A stretch of DNA of 64,000 nucleotides from Aphelocoma coerulescens (taxonomy: Eukaryota > Chordata > Aves > Passeriformes > Corvidae): contig NC_091017.1 of NCBI RefSeq assembly GCF_041296385.1, positions 77,766,555 to 77,830,554 on the forward strand. Direction: 5' to 3'. Under the pieces are notes generated by a model. That model saw only the letters and a program-made list of their open reading frames with translations, was not told the origin of the DNA and ran no database searches. This document shows, piece by piece, positions 11,245-22,710 of this stretch. Every line of letters begins with the position of its first letter. The stretch's first letter is position 1. Made by a program: the position numbers and the translations under genes.

Positions 11245-11700
11245 CTCTCAGAGCGGTGGTGGCGGGCGGAGGTTGCGTGCTCGTGTTTTGTTGCTACTTT
11301 TAGCCTTTTCGTGGCTATTTCTGTGATTCTCCCGGCTTGTTGTGTTCTCAGGCATTGACCTTGCTCGTGGTGGTCTCGTCTTTCCCCTGCCTGAGGGTGT
11401 TGCGTGTTGCACAGCCCTTCCCGCCCTGGTGCTGATACCAGGCCTGTCCTTGGAATCGTGAGGGACCGGGAGCTGCTTTGCAGTCCCCCCTCAGCAGCAC
11501 CGTGAGCTTCAGGAAGGCTCCTCTGTGGTGGTTCCTGCCTGATGTTCCTCCAGCCCTGCAGATGAATGAACCCTCCGGATTCATTCCGAGTTCCTCTTCG
11601 AGGTGTCCTGAGCTCGATGGAGAGACAATGGCAGCCCCAGTAATTCCAGGGAAAACCAGCACGAGGCGTCTGAGGCGCTGACTCACAGGGGTTTGTTTGT
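11245..11700 (+). other. Possible plus-strand transcript leader, unidentified
   Basis: Sequence downstream of the TATA element. A TTCTCAG that could act as an acceptor occurs at about 11346-11352. The only open frame (11478-11681, 67 codons) has no recognisable similarity. It could be a short noncoding RNA or an unannotated first exon. Nothing here establishes a gene. Confidence 0.25.
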
Positions 11701-11724
11701 CCATGATGATGCTTGGGATGAGCT

Positions 11725-12260
11725 GCTCATCCTTGGAAGTGCCCAAGGCCAGGCTGGACATTGGGGTTTGGATCCACCTGGGATAGTGGGAGGTGTCCCT
11801 AAACATGGATGGGGTGGGAATGGGATGGGATTCAAAATCCCTACTAATCCAAAGCATTCCAGGATTGTGGAGCCCCTCTGGATCAGGCTGGGAGAGCTGG
11901 GAATGTTCCCCTGGAGAAGGGAAGGAGCCAGGGAGAGCTGGGAGCCCCTTGCAGGGCCTAAAGGGGCTCCAGGAGAGCTGCAGAGGGACTGGGGCCAAGG
12001 CATGGAGGGCCAGGAGGCAGGGAATGGCTTCCCAGTGGGAAAGGGGAGCTTGGGGTGGGATGTTGGGAAGGAATTGCTGGCTGGGAGGGTGGGGAGGGGC
12101 TGGGCTGGAATTGCCAGAGCAGCTGGGGCTGCCCCTGGATCCCTGGCAGTGCCCAAGGCCAGGCTGGATGGATTTGGATCCACATGGGAATAGTGGGAGG
12201 TGACCTTGCCCATGGATGAGGTGGGAATGGGATTTAAAGTCCCTTCCCAAGCGAAATCAG
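11725..12260 (+). repeat. CR1 LINE 3' fragments, sense, two abutting copies
   Basis: A short 3'-terminal piece (about 11738-11855, ending in GGATTCAAAATCCCTAC) is followed by a longer copy. The longer copy has GGAGCCCCTCTGGATCAGGC, GGGGCTCCAGGAGAGCTGCA and TGGCTTCCCAGTGGGAAAGG, ending near TTTAAAGTCCCTTCCCAAGC. The second copy is the reverse complement of the 6610-7060 type. Confidence 0.85.
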
Positions 12261-14150
12261 TGGGATTTGCTTTGGAGCAGCAGCAGTAGGAATACCTGGC
12301 ACTTCCAAAGGCTTCATTTCCCTGGGAACACCTCGACTCAGTGTCCCCAAATCCAGGCTCGTGTCCCACAAAACACCTCTGGAATCCCAGGCTCGGAGGA
12401 GACACAAAACACCTTTAAAGCTGCCACGTTATTCCCTTAAAATGCCAAAAATCCAGCCAGGGATGGCACCAGCCCTGCCCCATCCCACACCATTTCCTGG
12501 GAATTCTGAGTGGATTTTGGAGCTGCTGGAAGCCCGGCACACCCTCAGCTGAATTTCGGGCAACCACAGCCAAATCCATCCCCAGTGACTCACTGGGGCT
12601 GGATTTTCCCGGAAAAAACCCCAAATTCCAGGCTGCCACGGGAATGCTTCGTTGGATTTTTGTCTCCAAACTCGTTGGAAAATGAGGAAAAAAAACCCCA
12701 AAACTTTAAGTTTCCCACTTTTCCCTGGTTTTTGGAGCTATCCTGAAACCCCCAGGCAACGCATTCCTCGCTCCCACCGCAGCCAGGGGAAGGAAGGGAG
12801 GATCCTGCTGGGGTGGGAACGTGTATTCCCTAAATCCCTGCATCCATTTCCCAGCCTAAATCCCATGGATCGAGGCCGTTGCCCCAATTCCAGCCTGTGG
12901 ATCCTTCCCGATTCCATGGATTTGGGAAGGAAAACCAGTCGTGAACCCAAAACTGGAGCAGCTTTTGGGGTGAACCCGAGGCGATGTGGGAACAAAAAGT
13001 GGGATCGTTTAGGCACGGAGAAGTTTGGGAATGTCAATATTCCTGGAACATCGGGAATGGGGTCGGAGCCCTCCTGGAAAACCAGATTTTGGCCTCGTTT
13101 CTTGCAAAATTGGGGAGCTGCTGAAAGATGGGGATAAAAATCCCCTCGTTCCACAGGAGCTGCAGCCAGAGGCAGCTCCCGACCTGGCTCCCGTCAGGAA
13201 ATCCCCGTGGAATGCTGGAAAAGTCCCCCCAAAAACCCAGCTGGGTTTGGGGTTTGGCTGGTTCTGTGCCACATTCCCAGTGCAGGAGATGGATCCAGGT
13301 GGGAATTGCGGGCTCTGCCCACCAAGCTGCTCCCGGAATTGGCTTTTTTGCTCTTTTTAACCCTAAATTAAAGAACTGAAGGAATTCTTGTAAATATTTA
13401 AATGAAAGGGTGGGAACGAGGAAAATCCCGCGTTTTTTTGGGGATGTTGTGCGATCCCAAACTTCCTTTGCCCCTCAGGATGCTCTGGATCAAAACAAGA
13501 TCCCAGAAAAAAAAAAAAAAGGCTGGAAAAGTGAGCAAATCCCGAAGCTGAGGGTTCACATCAGCTCCAAACTGCCCCTAAATCCGCCTCTATCCCACAG
13601 GGATTTCGGGGGCTGGCGAGAAGATTCTGGGGATGCAGCCAGAGAATGAGAGGATTTTTGGGATCAGGAGCGGCTGAGGGAGCTGGGAAAGGGGTTCCAT
13701 CCTGGGGGAAAAGTGGGATCGGGACCTCTGAGAGGTGGGAATCGGGATGTGGGAACAGGGGACAAGGGGTGGGAGGAGAGGGAACGGCCTGGGGTCGCTC
13801 CAGTGAAGGTTCAGGTGGGATATTGGGAAAACTCCTCCTGGAAAAGCTTTTCCAGCCCTGGCACAGCTGCGGAGTCGCCACCCCTGGGGGGGCTGGTGGC
13901 ACTTGGGGACAGGTGGTGGCCTTGGCATAATGGTGGCGCTGGGTGCTCTGGGGGGCCCTGGGCAGCTGCTGTCCCCAATTAACTCATTAAGTCATTAACT
14001 CGTCAGGCGGGCCGGAGGTGACGCCGGGACAGCCCCGGGGGTCGCGGGGCTCTCAGCGATGTCCCCAAGGTGTCACAGCAGACCGGGCCACCAGCCCCGG
14101 GGGGACAGCGCGGCCTGAGAGCGGCGCCGGGGCGGGGACACGGCCCGGGA
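12261..14150. other. Intergenic, nothing recognised
   Basis: Sequence between the CR1 copies and the next minisatellite. No exon with family similarity was found on either strand. It holds an A-run at 13506-13520 and an ATTAACTCATTAAGTCATTA-type AT-rich patch near 13978-14000. Confidence 0.5.
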
Positions 14151-14159
14151 GCGTTCCCT

Positions 14160-14820
14160 GACAGCCCCTGGGGACAGAGAGAGGGGACAGAGAGAGGGGA
14201 CAGAGTGGGGACACCGAGGGGATAGAGCAGGGACACGGTGGGGACAGAGCGGGGACACAGAGTGGGGACACAGAGAGCGGGGACACCGAGGGGATAGAGA
14301 ATGGGGACAGAGTGGGGACACCGAGGGGACAGAGAGTGGAGACAGAGTGGGGACACAGAGGGGATAGAGCAGGGACACGGAGGGGACACCGAGAGGGGAC
14401 AGAGTGGGGACACAGAGGGGACACAGCCGGAACAGAGTGGGGACACAGAGAGGGGACAGAGAGAGGGGACAGAGGGGGGGCACAGAGGGGACAGAGCGGG
14501 GACAGAGCGAGGGCACAGGGGACATAGAGCAGGGACACAGAGGGGACAGAGCAGGGACACAGAGGGGACAGCCGGGGGGCACAGAGCGGGGACAGAGAGA
14601 GGGGACAGAGCGGGGACACAGAGGGGACACTGAGGGGACAGAGAGCAGACACAGAGGGGACAGCGGGGGCCGTGTCCGTAGCGGGGACAGCCGGGGCCGT
14701 GTCACCGCTGGGGACAGAGCGGGGACACCGAGGGGACACCCAGGGCTGTGTCCATAGAGGGGACAGAGCAGGGACAGAGCAGGGACAGAGCAGGGACAGA
14801 GCAGGGACAGCCCGCCCCGT
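14160..14820 (+). repeat. GGGGACAGAG-type minisatellite
   Basis: Degenerate array of GGGGACAGAG, GGGGACACAGAG and GGGGACACCGAG units of about 10-12 bp. The plus strand is purine-rich. Long open frames on both strands here come only from the repeat. Confidence 0.9.
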
Positions 14821-16520
14821 GTCCCTGTCCCCGTGGCTGGTGCGGGGCCAGCCCGTGTTTGACACTCGCTGTCATCGCCGGCTGTGTGGCCGCGTGCCGG
14901 TGACATTCCCGGACTGTCCCGGTGGCCTTCGCTGCCCTTGCGGGGCCGTTCCGCTCCCATCCCACCCCCCGATCCCGGCTGGATTCGGTGCCCATCCCTG
15001 ACCCCCCCCCACGGGGCCCTTCCAGCGCCGCTCCCACCCCAAACCCCACACAACATCTGCCACCGAGAACGAACCGCGCACACCTTGGGGACATCGCTGC
15101 CACCTCCCCAGGGCCACCGCAGCCCCCCCGGGCTGTCCCCAGCACCTCCCGCACCCCAAATCCCGCGGCGCCACCCCCTCGTCCCCCCAGCCTTTCCCAC
15201 GGGCTATTTTTGTCCCGTCCGGTGCCATCGCTGTCCCCGGCCATACAAGGAGCCAGCAGCCACCCCGGGGGGAGGTCACTTGTCCCCGAGGTAGCCTCAG
15301 TGGGTGACCCTGGAACGGGGATTTGTCACCTCGTGCTCCTCTTACAGCCCCCAGCCGGCTGTCGGGGACACTTTGTCACCTTTGTCCCCCGCTGTCCAGC
15401 TCCTTGTTTTTGGGACTGGCCGGGAATTAGCGCCTGGCGAGGAGCAGCTGCCCCATGGATGAGGGCACGGGCATGGAAATAGCTCCTCGCTCCGGCCCTT
15501 CGGGACAGCGGTGGCCCTTGGGGACCTTGGTGGCCCTCGTGTCACCCTCCAGGTGCTGGGCTGGGGGACAAAGTTGGGGTCTCTGCCCTCCATCCAATCC
15601 CCCCTCAATCCCAATCCCTCGGGAACGCTGGGACGTGTCCAGATGGACACGCTGGACACCGCAGACCCCCGGGGGTCCAAAGTGGGGGTGGGCTGGGCAC
15701 TGCAGGACCCCACATTTGGGAGGGGGTGGAGGGAGGAACCCAAAGGCTCGGGGGTCTCTGACCCCCAAACTGCCCATGGAGCCTCCAGGGACCCCCAAAA
15801 GCTGCGCCCCCCACCCCAAAAATCCCAGCGCGGAGCGGGGAATGGGTTTGGGGTCACGCCGAGGGGTGGGGGGTGATGTGGGTTCCCCCTTTTCTGCCAT
15901 GGGGATCCCCCCCCCCCCCGCCCTTCCCACGGTGCAGGCGGGACCCCCCACCCCAATTCCGGGGCTGCGGAGCCGCGTCTCCCCCCCGGGGTTCCAGAAT
16001 TCGGGATCGGGATATGGGGCACGCGGGGCTGGGAAAGGCTCAACCCGCCCCAAAACCGCAGCGGGCGGGGGGGACCCCGGCACTCACCGTCCCAGGGGGT
16101 CCAGGGGCGGCGGGCCGGGGGTCGGGGGGGTGCGGGGACCCCGATTTCGGGGGGGCGCGGAGCCGCCAGCACCGCCCGCCGGCATCGCGGGTGCGCCCGG
16201 CACCGGCACCGGGATCGGGATCGGGATCGGGATCGGGATCGTCACCGTGGGGGCGGCGCTGGGGCAGCCGCGGGGATAGGAGCCCTCCTGGTGTCCCCAA
16301 AACCGGGGGGCTGCAGAACCGAGCCCCCTCCCCAGCCCCGCGGCTGTGCCCGTTCCGGGGTGCGGGACCGGCTGCCCACGCACCGCGTGCCCCCCAAAAC
16401 TGCGGGAGCACAGCCGGGTGTGCCCCCTCCCCCGTTCCTGTCCCCAGGACGGGGGTGCAGGGCTGGGTAAACCCCTCCTGCGGTGCCCCCAAAGCTGGGG
16501 GGGCAGGGCTGAGCCCCCCA
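14821..16520. other. GC-rich intergenic sequence upstream of PAIP2B
   Basis: No gene identified. A hexamer run of GGGATC sits at about 16210-16240 and a C-run near 15908-15920. The open frames across it match no family I recognise. Confidence 0.5.
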
Positions 16521-16529
16521 CACAGTTGT

Positions 16530-17215
16530 CCCCAGTATGGGGGTGCCGAACTGGGAGCCGGCCCCCCCCCGGGGCTCCGCCCGTTCTGGGGGTGCAGAGC
16601 CGGGGGTCCCCCCCCCCCGGGGTTCCGCCCGTTCTGGGGGTGCAGAGCCGGGGGTCCCCCCCCCCCCGGGGTTCCGCCCGTTCTGGGGGTGCAGAGCCGG
16701 GGGTCCCATCGGGGCTCCGCCCGTTCTGGGGGTGCAGAGCCGGGGGTCCCCCCCCCGGGGTTCCGCCCATTCTGGGGGTGCCGAACTGGGAGCCGTCCCC
16801 CCCCCGGCGCTCCGCCGGTTCTGGGGGTGCAGAGCCGGGTGTGTCCCCCGGGGGGCTCCGCCCGTTCTGGGGGTGCAGAGCCGGGGATCCCCCCCGGGGC
16901 TCCGCCCGTTCTGGGGGTGCAGAGCTGGGGGTCCCCCGGGGCTCCGCCCGTTCTGGGGGTGCAGAGCCGGGGGTCCCCCGGGGTTCCGCCCGTTCTGGGG
17001 GTGCAGAGCCGGGGGTCCCCCCCGGGGTTCCGCCCGTTCTGGGGGTGCAGAGCCGGGGATCCCCCGGGGGGCTCCGCCCGTTCTGGGGGTGCAGAGCCGG
17101 GGATCCCCCCCGGGGCTCCGCCCGTTCTGGGGGTGCAGAGCCGGGGATCCCCCCCCCGGGGCTCCGCCCGTTCTGGGGGTGCAGAGCCGGGGGTCCCCCC
17201 CCCCCCCGGTGACCC
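16530..17215 (+). repeat. About 46-bp GC-rich minisatellite, about 14 units
   Basis: Each unit contains CCGCCCGTTCTGGGGGTGCA, then GAGCCGGGGGTCCCC with a variable C-run, so unit length varies by a few bases. The array ends about 70 bp before the PAIP2B promoter island. All frames stay open, giving spurious proteins rich in SARSGGAEPG-type repeats. Confidence 0.93.
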
Positions 17216-17279
17216 CAACTCGGGGGGTCAGAGCTCGGTGCCCCCCCCCCCAAAATTCAGGTTGGGGCCCCCCCCCCCC

Positions 17280-17760
17280 AGCCACGCGCCGGCCACGTGA
17301 CCGCCCCCGCCCCCCTCCGTGTGTTTACATGAATCCGCCAATCGGCGTCGCTCTACCAAAGCGCCCGCGTGGCGGGGCGGGCGGCTTGTATCGCCTCTTC
17401 CCATTGGGTGCGGCACCTGTCAATCATCCCCCCTGGCCGCGGGGGCGGGGCGTTCGGTGTTATTTACATCGCGCGAGGCCACGCCCACCCCGCCGGGGCC
17501 CCGCCCCCACGCGCTGCCCGTCTGCCCCACGTGGGGGACGCGTGCTCTCAGCCAATCACCGCGCCCGAGGCCAGCCAATCCGGAGCGCCGCTCGCTGGGT
17601 GGGATTACCCGCATGATTGACAGCCGGGCGGTGCAATAGCAACTCGTTGTCTCTCCGTGCCGCCCAACCAGCGCGCGGGGGGGGCGTGGCCGCGTGGCGC
17701 GGCTGACCAATAGGAGGAGTGGGCGTGTCCGCGGCGGGAGGGGCGGGGCGTGGCGGCGGC
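17280..17760 (+). promoter_or_regulatory. PAIP2B: PAIP2B CpG-island promoter
   Basis: CpG-rich block with an E-box CACGTG followed by AC (17294-17301). Several CCAAT boxes are visible: forward at 17338, 17552, 17575 and 17707, and reversed as ATTGG at 17403. GC boxes (GGGGCGGGGC) are also present. The multiple, closely spaced CCAAT boxes suggest NF-Y control of a TATA-less promoter. The assignment to PAIP2B rests on its being the nearest island upstream of the gene's coding start. Confidence 0.7.
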
Positions 17761-17799
17761 TGTGGCGGAGGGCGCGGAGCGGCACCGGCCGGGCCCGAG
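17740..17799 (+). other. PAIP2B: Candidate noncoding exon 1 of PAIP2B
   Basis: The island ends in GGCCGGGCCCGAG followed by GTACCGGG, a plausible 5' splice site at 17799/17800. Mammalian PAIP2B also has a noncoding first exon and a start codon in exon 2. The left edge is uncertain. Confidence 0.45.
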
Positions 17800-18239
17800 G
17801 TACCGGGGGGAGGAGGGGGGGCCCGGGGGCGACCCGGTGGCGACCCGGGGGCCACCAGCCCGGCGGAGCGGCGGGACACGCGGGGCTGTCCCGTGGGGTG
17901 CTCCGGGAGGCGCAGGCCCGGCCCGGTAGGCGCTGGAGCCCGGGAGGGTGCGGGGGGGTTCGGGCTCCGTGCCCACCCTGCCCTCGGCCCGGCCTCCCCC
18001 GGGAGCTGCGGCGGAAAAGAGTCCCCGAAGTCGCCTCGGTGTGGGGCAGCGGCTTCTGCATCCCGTTGCCAGCATTCCCAGTCCGTGTGGGACACGCGCG
18101 CTGCTCCCACAGCCCCATCCCGGATTCCCGATGGATCCCCCCGGGCTGGGGCACACGCGGGGGGGGGTGGGGGAGGGGGCAGGAGGTCGCTGCCCCCAAA
18201 TCCGGGCGGGATTTGGGAGCTGGGATTGGGATGGGCAGA

Positions 18240-18455
18240 GCCGGGATATTCGGGATATAGTCGGGATAAATTCAGGATAAATTCGGGATATATTCGGGAT
18301 GTGTTCGGGATATGTTCGGGATATGTTTGGGGTATATTTGGGATGTGTTTGGGATATGTTCGGGATATATTTGGGATATATTTGGGATGTATTTGAGATA
18401 TGTTCGGGATGTATTTGGGATGTATTTGGGATGTATTTGGGGTATTATTTCTCCA
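18240..18455 (+). repeat. 11-bp minisatellite, about 18 units
   Basis: Units such as ATTCGGGATAT, GTTCGGGATAT and ATTTGGGATGT repeat with an exact 11-bp period. Confidence 0.92.
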
Positions 18456-18629
18456 TGCGGGCTCTTCCTGCAGGGCCAGGTGGGGACACCTGGCTGGGAG
18501 CGCAGGGAGCAGCCGCTCGGGATTCCTGCGGGATCCCGGGATACGGGAAAGGCTTTCCCACGCTCCCTGGTGAAAAGGTGGATTTAGATCCTGGAAACAT
18601 CCAGGTTTGCCTTCTTTGTGCCGAGAATT

Positions 18630-19040
18630 CGGGGTTTTCAGGGAATTTGGGCGGGAAGGGACCTTGAAGCCCATCCAGGGATATTTTCCACTGTCCCAGG
18701 TGGATCCAGGCTGGCCTTGGACGTTCCCAGGGATCCAGGGGCAGCCCCAGCTGCTCTGGCAATTCCATTCCCAGCAATTCCTTCCCAAATCCCACCCCAA
18801 GCTCCCCTTTCCCACTGGGAAGCCATTCCCTGCCTCTTATCCCAAATCCCTTATCCCAAATCCCTTATCCCAAATCCCTCTGCAGCTCTCCTGGAGCCCC
18901 TTTAGGGACTCTGAGGATTCCCTGGAGTTTTCCCATCTCCAAGTGAACATTCCCAGCGTTCCCAGCCTGGATCCAGAGAGCTCCAAATCCTCCTCTGGAC
19001 TCCCTCCAGCAGCTCCGGGAAGATTCCATGTGGGAATTTC
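18630..19040 (-). repeat. CR1 LINE 3' fragment, antisense, with a 14-bp seed array
   Basis: It reads GGCGGGAAGGGACCTTGAAG, then GGATCCAGGGGCAGCCCCAG and ACTGGGAAGCCATTCCCTGC. Next come three units of the 14-mer TTATCCCAAATCCC (18837-18878), then CTCTGCAGCTCTCCTGGAGC and the CR1 continuation. The 14-mer sits exactly where other CR1 copies have a spacer. Confidence 0.88.
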
Positions 19041-19689
19041 TCCCTGCTATCCAACCCAATCCAGGGCTCCAGCCCAATCCTGCCTCTCCAGGCTCCGGCA
19101 GTCGGGAAAGGACCCGCCGGGCATGGAATCGGGATTGTCCTTTCCCAGGAAATTGGGTTTGCCATGGGATGAGGTCACCCATTCCCGGCGGGATGCGACA
19201 ATCCCGGAGCTGCCATCGCTCCCTCCTCCCGCGCTAATTCCAGCCGGGCCGGAATCCCGGGAGCTGCCGGCTGCCTTCCCCATCCCGCTCCCTTCCCGAG
19301 GTGATCCCGTGGGATTTGGGATTAGGGACACACCCCCGGAGCGGCCAGGCTCCAAAACCATGGATCAAAGCATGGAATTCTCCATGGTTCAGGTGGGGGG
19401 AGAGTAAAAACAAAACACTCCGAGATCCCTGAATCCAACCCGTGGTTCCCTTCCCGGCGTTTTCCGAGGGAATGCGGGTGGAAAGGCCGGGAAGGGGCAG
19501 AGGGAGAGAAACTGGAATGGGATCCCTGTGGAATTCCCGGCTGGCTGTCCCTGCTCCCGGGGTGTCCCAAGGGGCAGGAGCAGGGAATGGCTTCCCGCTG
19601 GGATAGGGGGGATTGGAGAGGGATCCTGGGAAGGGATTCCTGGCTGGTTAACCCTTCCTGGGCCGTGGAGATCTCCAAGGGCTGCAGCC

Positions 19690-20730
19690 AAGCTGGGAGA
19701 GCTGGGAATGTTCACTTGGAGAAGGGAAAACTCCAGGGAATCCTCAGTCCCTAAAGGGGCTCCGGGAGAGCTGCAGAGGGATTTGGGATAAGGGATTTGG
19801 GATAAGGGATTTGGGATAAGGGATTTGGGCCAGGAGGCAGGGAATGGCTTCCCAGTGGGAAAGGGGAGCTTGGGGTGGGATTTGGGAATGGAATTGCTGG
19901 GAATGGAATTGCCAGAGCAGCTGGGGCTGCCCCTGGATCCCTGGGAATGTCCAAGGCCAGGTTGGATATTGGGGTTTGGAGCAGCCTGGGATAGTGGGAG
20001 GTGTCCCTAAACATGGATGGGGTGGAATGGGATGGGATTTAAGGTCCCTGGATCCATTCCCAAAGCATTCCAGGATTGTGGAGCCCCTCTGGATCAGGCT
20101 GGGAGAGCTGGGAATGTTGCCCTGGAGAAGGGAAGGAGCCAGGGAGAGCTGGGAGCCCCTTGCAGGGCCTAAAGGGGCTCCAGGAGAGCTGCAGAGGGAC
20201 TGGGGCCAAGGGCTGGAGGGCCAGGAGGCAGGGAATGGCTTCCCAGTGGGAAAGGGGAGCTTGGGCTGGGATGTTGGGAAGGAATTGCTGGCTGGGAGGG
20301 TGGGGAGGGGCTGGGCTGGAATTGCCAGAGCAGCTGGGGCTGCCCCTGGATCCCTGGGAATGTCCAAGGCCAGGCTGGACACTGGGGCTTGGATCCACCT
20401 GGGATCTGCTGGGATGGTGGGAGGTGTCCCTGCCCATGGAATGGGGTGGGAATGGGATGGGATTCAAAGTCCCTACTAATCCAAAGCATTCCAGGATTTT
20501 GGAGCCTCTCTGCTCTGGATCAGCCTGGGAGAGCTGGGAATGTTGCCCTGGAGAAGGGAAGGAGCCAGGGAGAGCTGGGAGCCCCTTGCAGGGCCTAAAG
20601 GGGCTCCAGGAGAGCTGGAGAGGGATTTGGGATGAGGGATTTGGGCCAGGAGGCAGGGAATGGCTTCCCAGTGGGAAAGGGGAGCTTGGGCTGGGATGTT
20701 GGGAAGGAATTCCCGGCTGGGAGGGTGACG
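19690..20730 (+). repeat. Three head-to-tail CR1 3' fragments, sense
   Basis: Three sense copies follow each other (about 19690-20070, 20080-20500 and 20515-20730). The first and third start with AGCTGGGAGAGCTGGGAATG-like sequence. The first holds four units of GGGATTTGGGATAA (19783-19835), the reverse complement of the 14-mer seen at 18.8 kb. The third is cut short and runs into non-CR1 sequence. Confidence 0.85.
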
Positions 20731-21479
20731 AGGCCCAGATTTCCTGGAGAGGAGCAGGAAGCAGCTCCAGGAGGAATTTGGGATGAGGTTCCTGAGCATT
20801 CCTTGGATTGGGCTCAGGAGCTGGAGGGTTTTTTTTTTTTTATTTCGGGTGGATCCGGTGGAGCTCTGGATTAAAATAGTGCGGGATGAGATTATCCCCG
20901 GATCCGGGCCGGAATTAGGCCGCGGTTCCTCGGCAACTGGGAGAGCTGGGAATGGAAATCCCAGGAGTGAGCACCAGGAGCGTCCTGGGAATCTCATCTC
21001 CCTCAGGTTAAAAGCTGGAGAAAACAGGGAGCAACTCCCGAGCAAGGAATAAAAACCTCAGGGAGAAACGTGAAGCACTGGAAAAATGGGAAGGAGAAGC
21101 CTGGAGTGAGGGGAGGGGGGGAAAAAATCTTGGAAAAGTGGTGGGAAAATCCAGGTCTGGCCAGGCTGGGAGCAGGGAATGGGAAAAATCCACAGTGCCG
21201 GGAGAAAAAAAAATGGGATAAGGAGTGGGATTTGGGATTCTGGATGTAGGGGTTTTATCTGGGAAAGGGGATGGGAGTGCAGGGAATTGGGAATTCCTGG
21301 AGTGGGAGGCACGAGGAGCTGCTGGAAGCAGCTGGGAAGTTGGGAAGGCGGCTGGAGCTGTGGGACTGGGAATGGGAGAAGCCATCCCTTGGGAATGGAT
21401 CCAGGGCAGGTGATTTCCTGGAATTCCTGCTCAGAGGGAGCCTGGAAACTGTCCAGGCTTCTCCTGCCCTGCATAAAAT

Positions 21480-21850
21480 CCTGGAATTTTGGTGGGAAGG
21501 GAGCTTAAATCCCATCCCATTCCCACCCTGGCACCTCCCACTGTCCGAGGTGGATCCGAGTCCATCCCAACCTGGCCTTGGGCATTCCCAGGGATCCAGG
21601 GGCAGCCCCAGCTGCTCTGGGAATTCCATCCCGAGGAATTCCTTCCCAAATCCCACCCCAAGCTCCCCTTTCCCACTGGGAAGCCATTCCCTGCCTCCTG
21701 GCCCAAATCCCTTATCCCAAATCCCTTATCCCAAATCCCTTATCCCAAATCCCTCTGCAGCTCTCCCAGAGCCCCTTTAGGGACTCTGAGGATTCCCTGG
21801 AGTTCTCCCTTCTCCAGGGGAACATTCCCAGCTCTCCCATCATGCCTGAC
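21480..21850 (-). repeat. CR1 LINE 3' fragment, antisense, with a 14-bp seed array
   Basis: GGTGGGAAGGGAGCTTAAAT opens the copy, followed by ACTGGGAAGCCATTCCCTGC, about four units of CCCAAATCCCTTAT (21702-21752), then CTCTGCAGCTCTCCCAGAGC. Confidence 0.88.
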
Positions 21851-21984
21851 CTCATTCCCCAATCCCCAAACTTCCCAAACGTCCCAAATTCCAGCATTTT
21901 TGGGGGTGGGAGAACAATCCTTTTCTAGGATAAGGCAGTGATGGATTTTTGGGATGTATTTGGGGTGGAGTTCAAATGGCTGGG

Positions 21985-22710
21985 ATGGATCCATGGATGG
22001 ATGGAGGGATGGATGGATGGATGGATGGATGGATGGAGGGATGGAGGGATGGAGGGATGGATGGAGGGATGGATGGATGGATGGAGGGATGGAGGGATGG
22101 ATGGAGGGATGGATGGATGGATGGATGGATGGAGGGAGGGATGGAGGGATGGATGGATGGAGGGATGGAGGGATGGATGGATGGATGGATGGAGGGATGG
22201 ATGGATGGATGGATGGATGGAGGGATGGAGGGATGGATGGAGGGAGGGAGGGATGGATGGATGGATGGATGGATGGATGGATGGAGGGATGGATGGATGG
22301 ATGGAGGGATGGAGGGATGGATGGAGGGAGGGATGGAGGGATGGATGGATGGATGGATGGATGGAGGGATGGATGGATGGAGGGATGGATGGAGGGATGG
22401 ATGGAGGGATGGATGGATGGATGGATGGAGGGATGGATGGAGGGATATGGGGATGGATCCATGGAAGGATATGGGGATGGATCCATGGAAGGATATGGGG
22501 ATGGATCCATGGAAGAATAGGGGGATGGATCCATGGATGGATATCAGGATGGATCCATGGATGGATATGGGGATGGATCCATGGATCCATGGATGGATAT
22601 CAGGATGGACCCATGGATGGATATCAGGATGGATCCATGGATCCATGGATGGATATCAGGATGGATCCATGGATGGATATCAGGATGGATCCATGGATCC
22701 ATGGAACACT
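21985..22710 (+). repeat. GGAT/GGAG tetranucleotide array grading into a longer unit
   Basis: From 21985 to about 22440 the sequence is GGATGGATGGAGGGATGGAT-like. From 22440 to 22710 it becomes a longer unit containing GGATCCATGGATGGATATCA. It ends about 150 bp before the PAIP2B start codon. Confidence 0.95.

Larger units (their letters stand above)
10780..11300. promoter_or_regulatory. CpG-island promoter of ZNF638, probably bidirectional
   Basis: Dense CpG and C+G sequence upstream of minus-strand ZNF638. It holds a perfect NRF1 palindrome, GCGCATGCGC (11147-11156). It also holds GGCATGCTGGGAGTTT (about 11192-11207), the reverse complement of the ZNF143/STAF site common in bidirectional promoters. 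A TATATAAG element follows at 11218-11225 on the plus strand. The motifs are seen directly; promoter function is inferred from position and composition. Confidence 0.75.

Noticed and set aside
11478..11681. 67-codon frame after the rightward TATA box as a coding gene
   Set aside because: No similarity, no conserved context and short length; kept only as a possible noncoding transcript.
14053..15200. Cys/Pro/Ser-rich frames looking like keratin-associated proteins
   Set aside because: Complement of the GGGGACAGAG array; the periodicity is that of the DNA repeat.
16040..17300. Collagen-like Gly/Pro frames upstream of PAIP2B
   Set aside because: Arise from the 46-bp GC-rich array on both strands; no Gly-X-Y register is kept.
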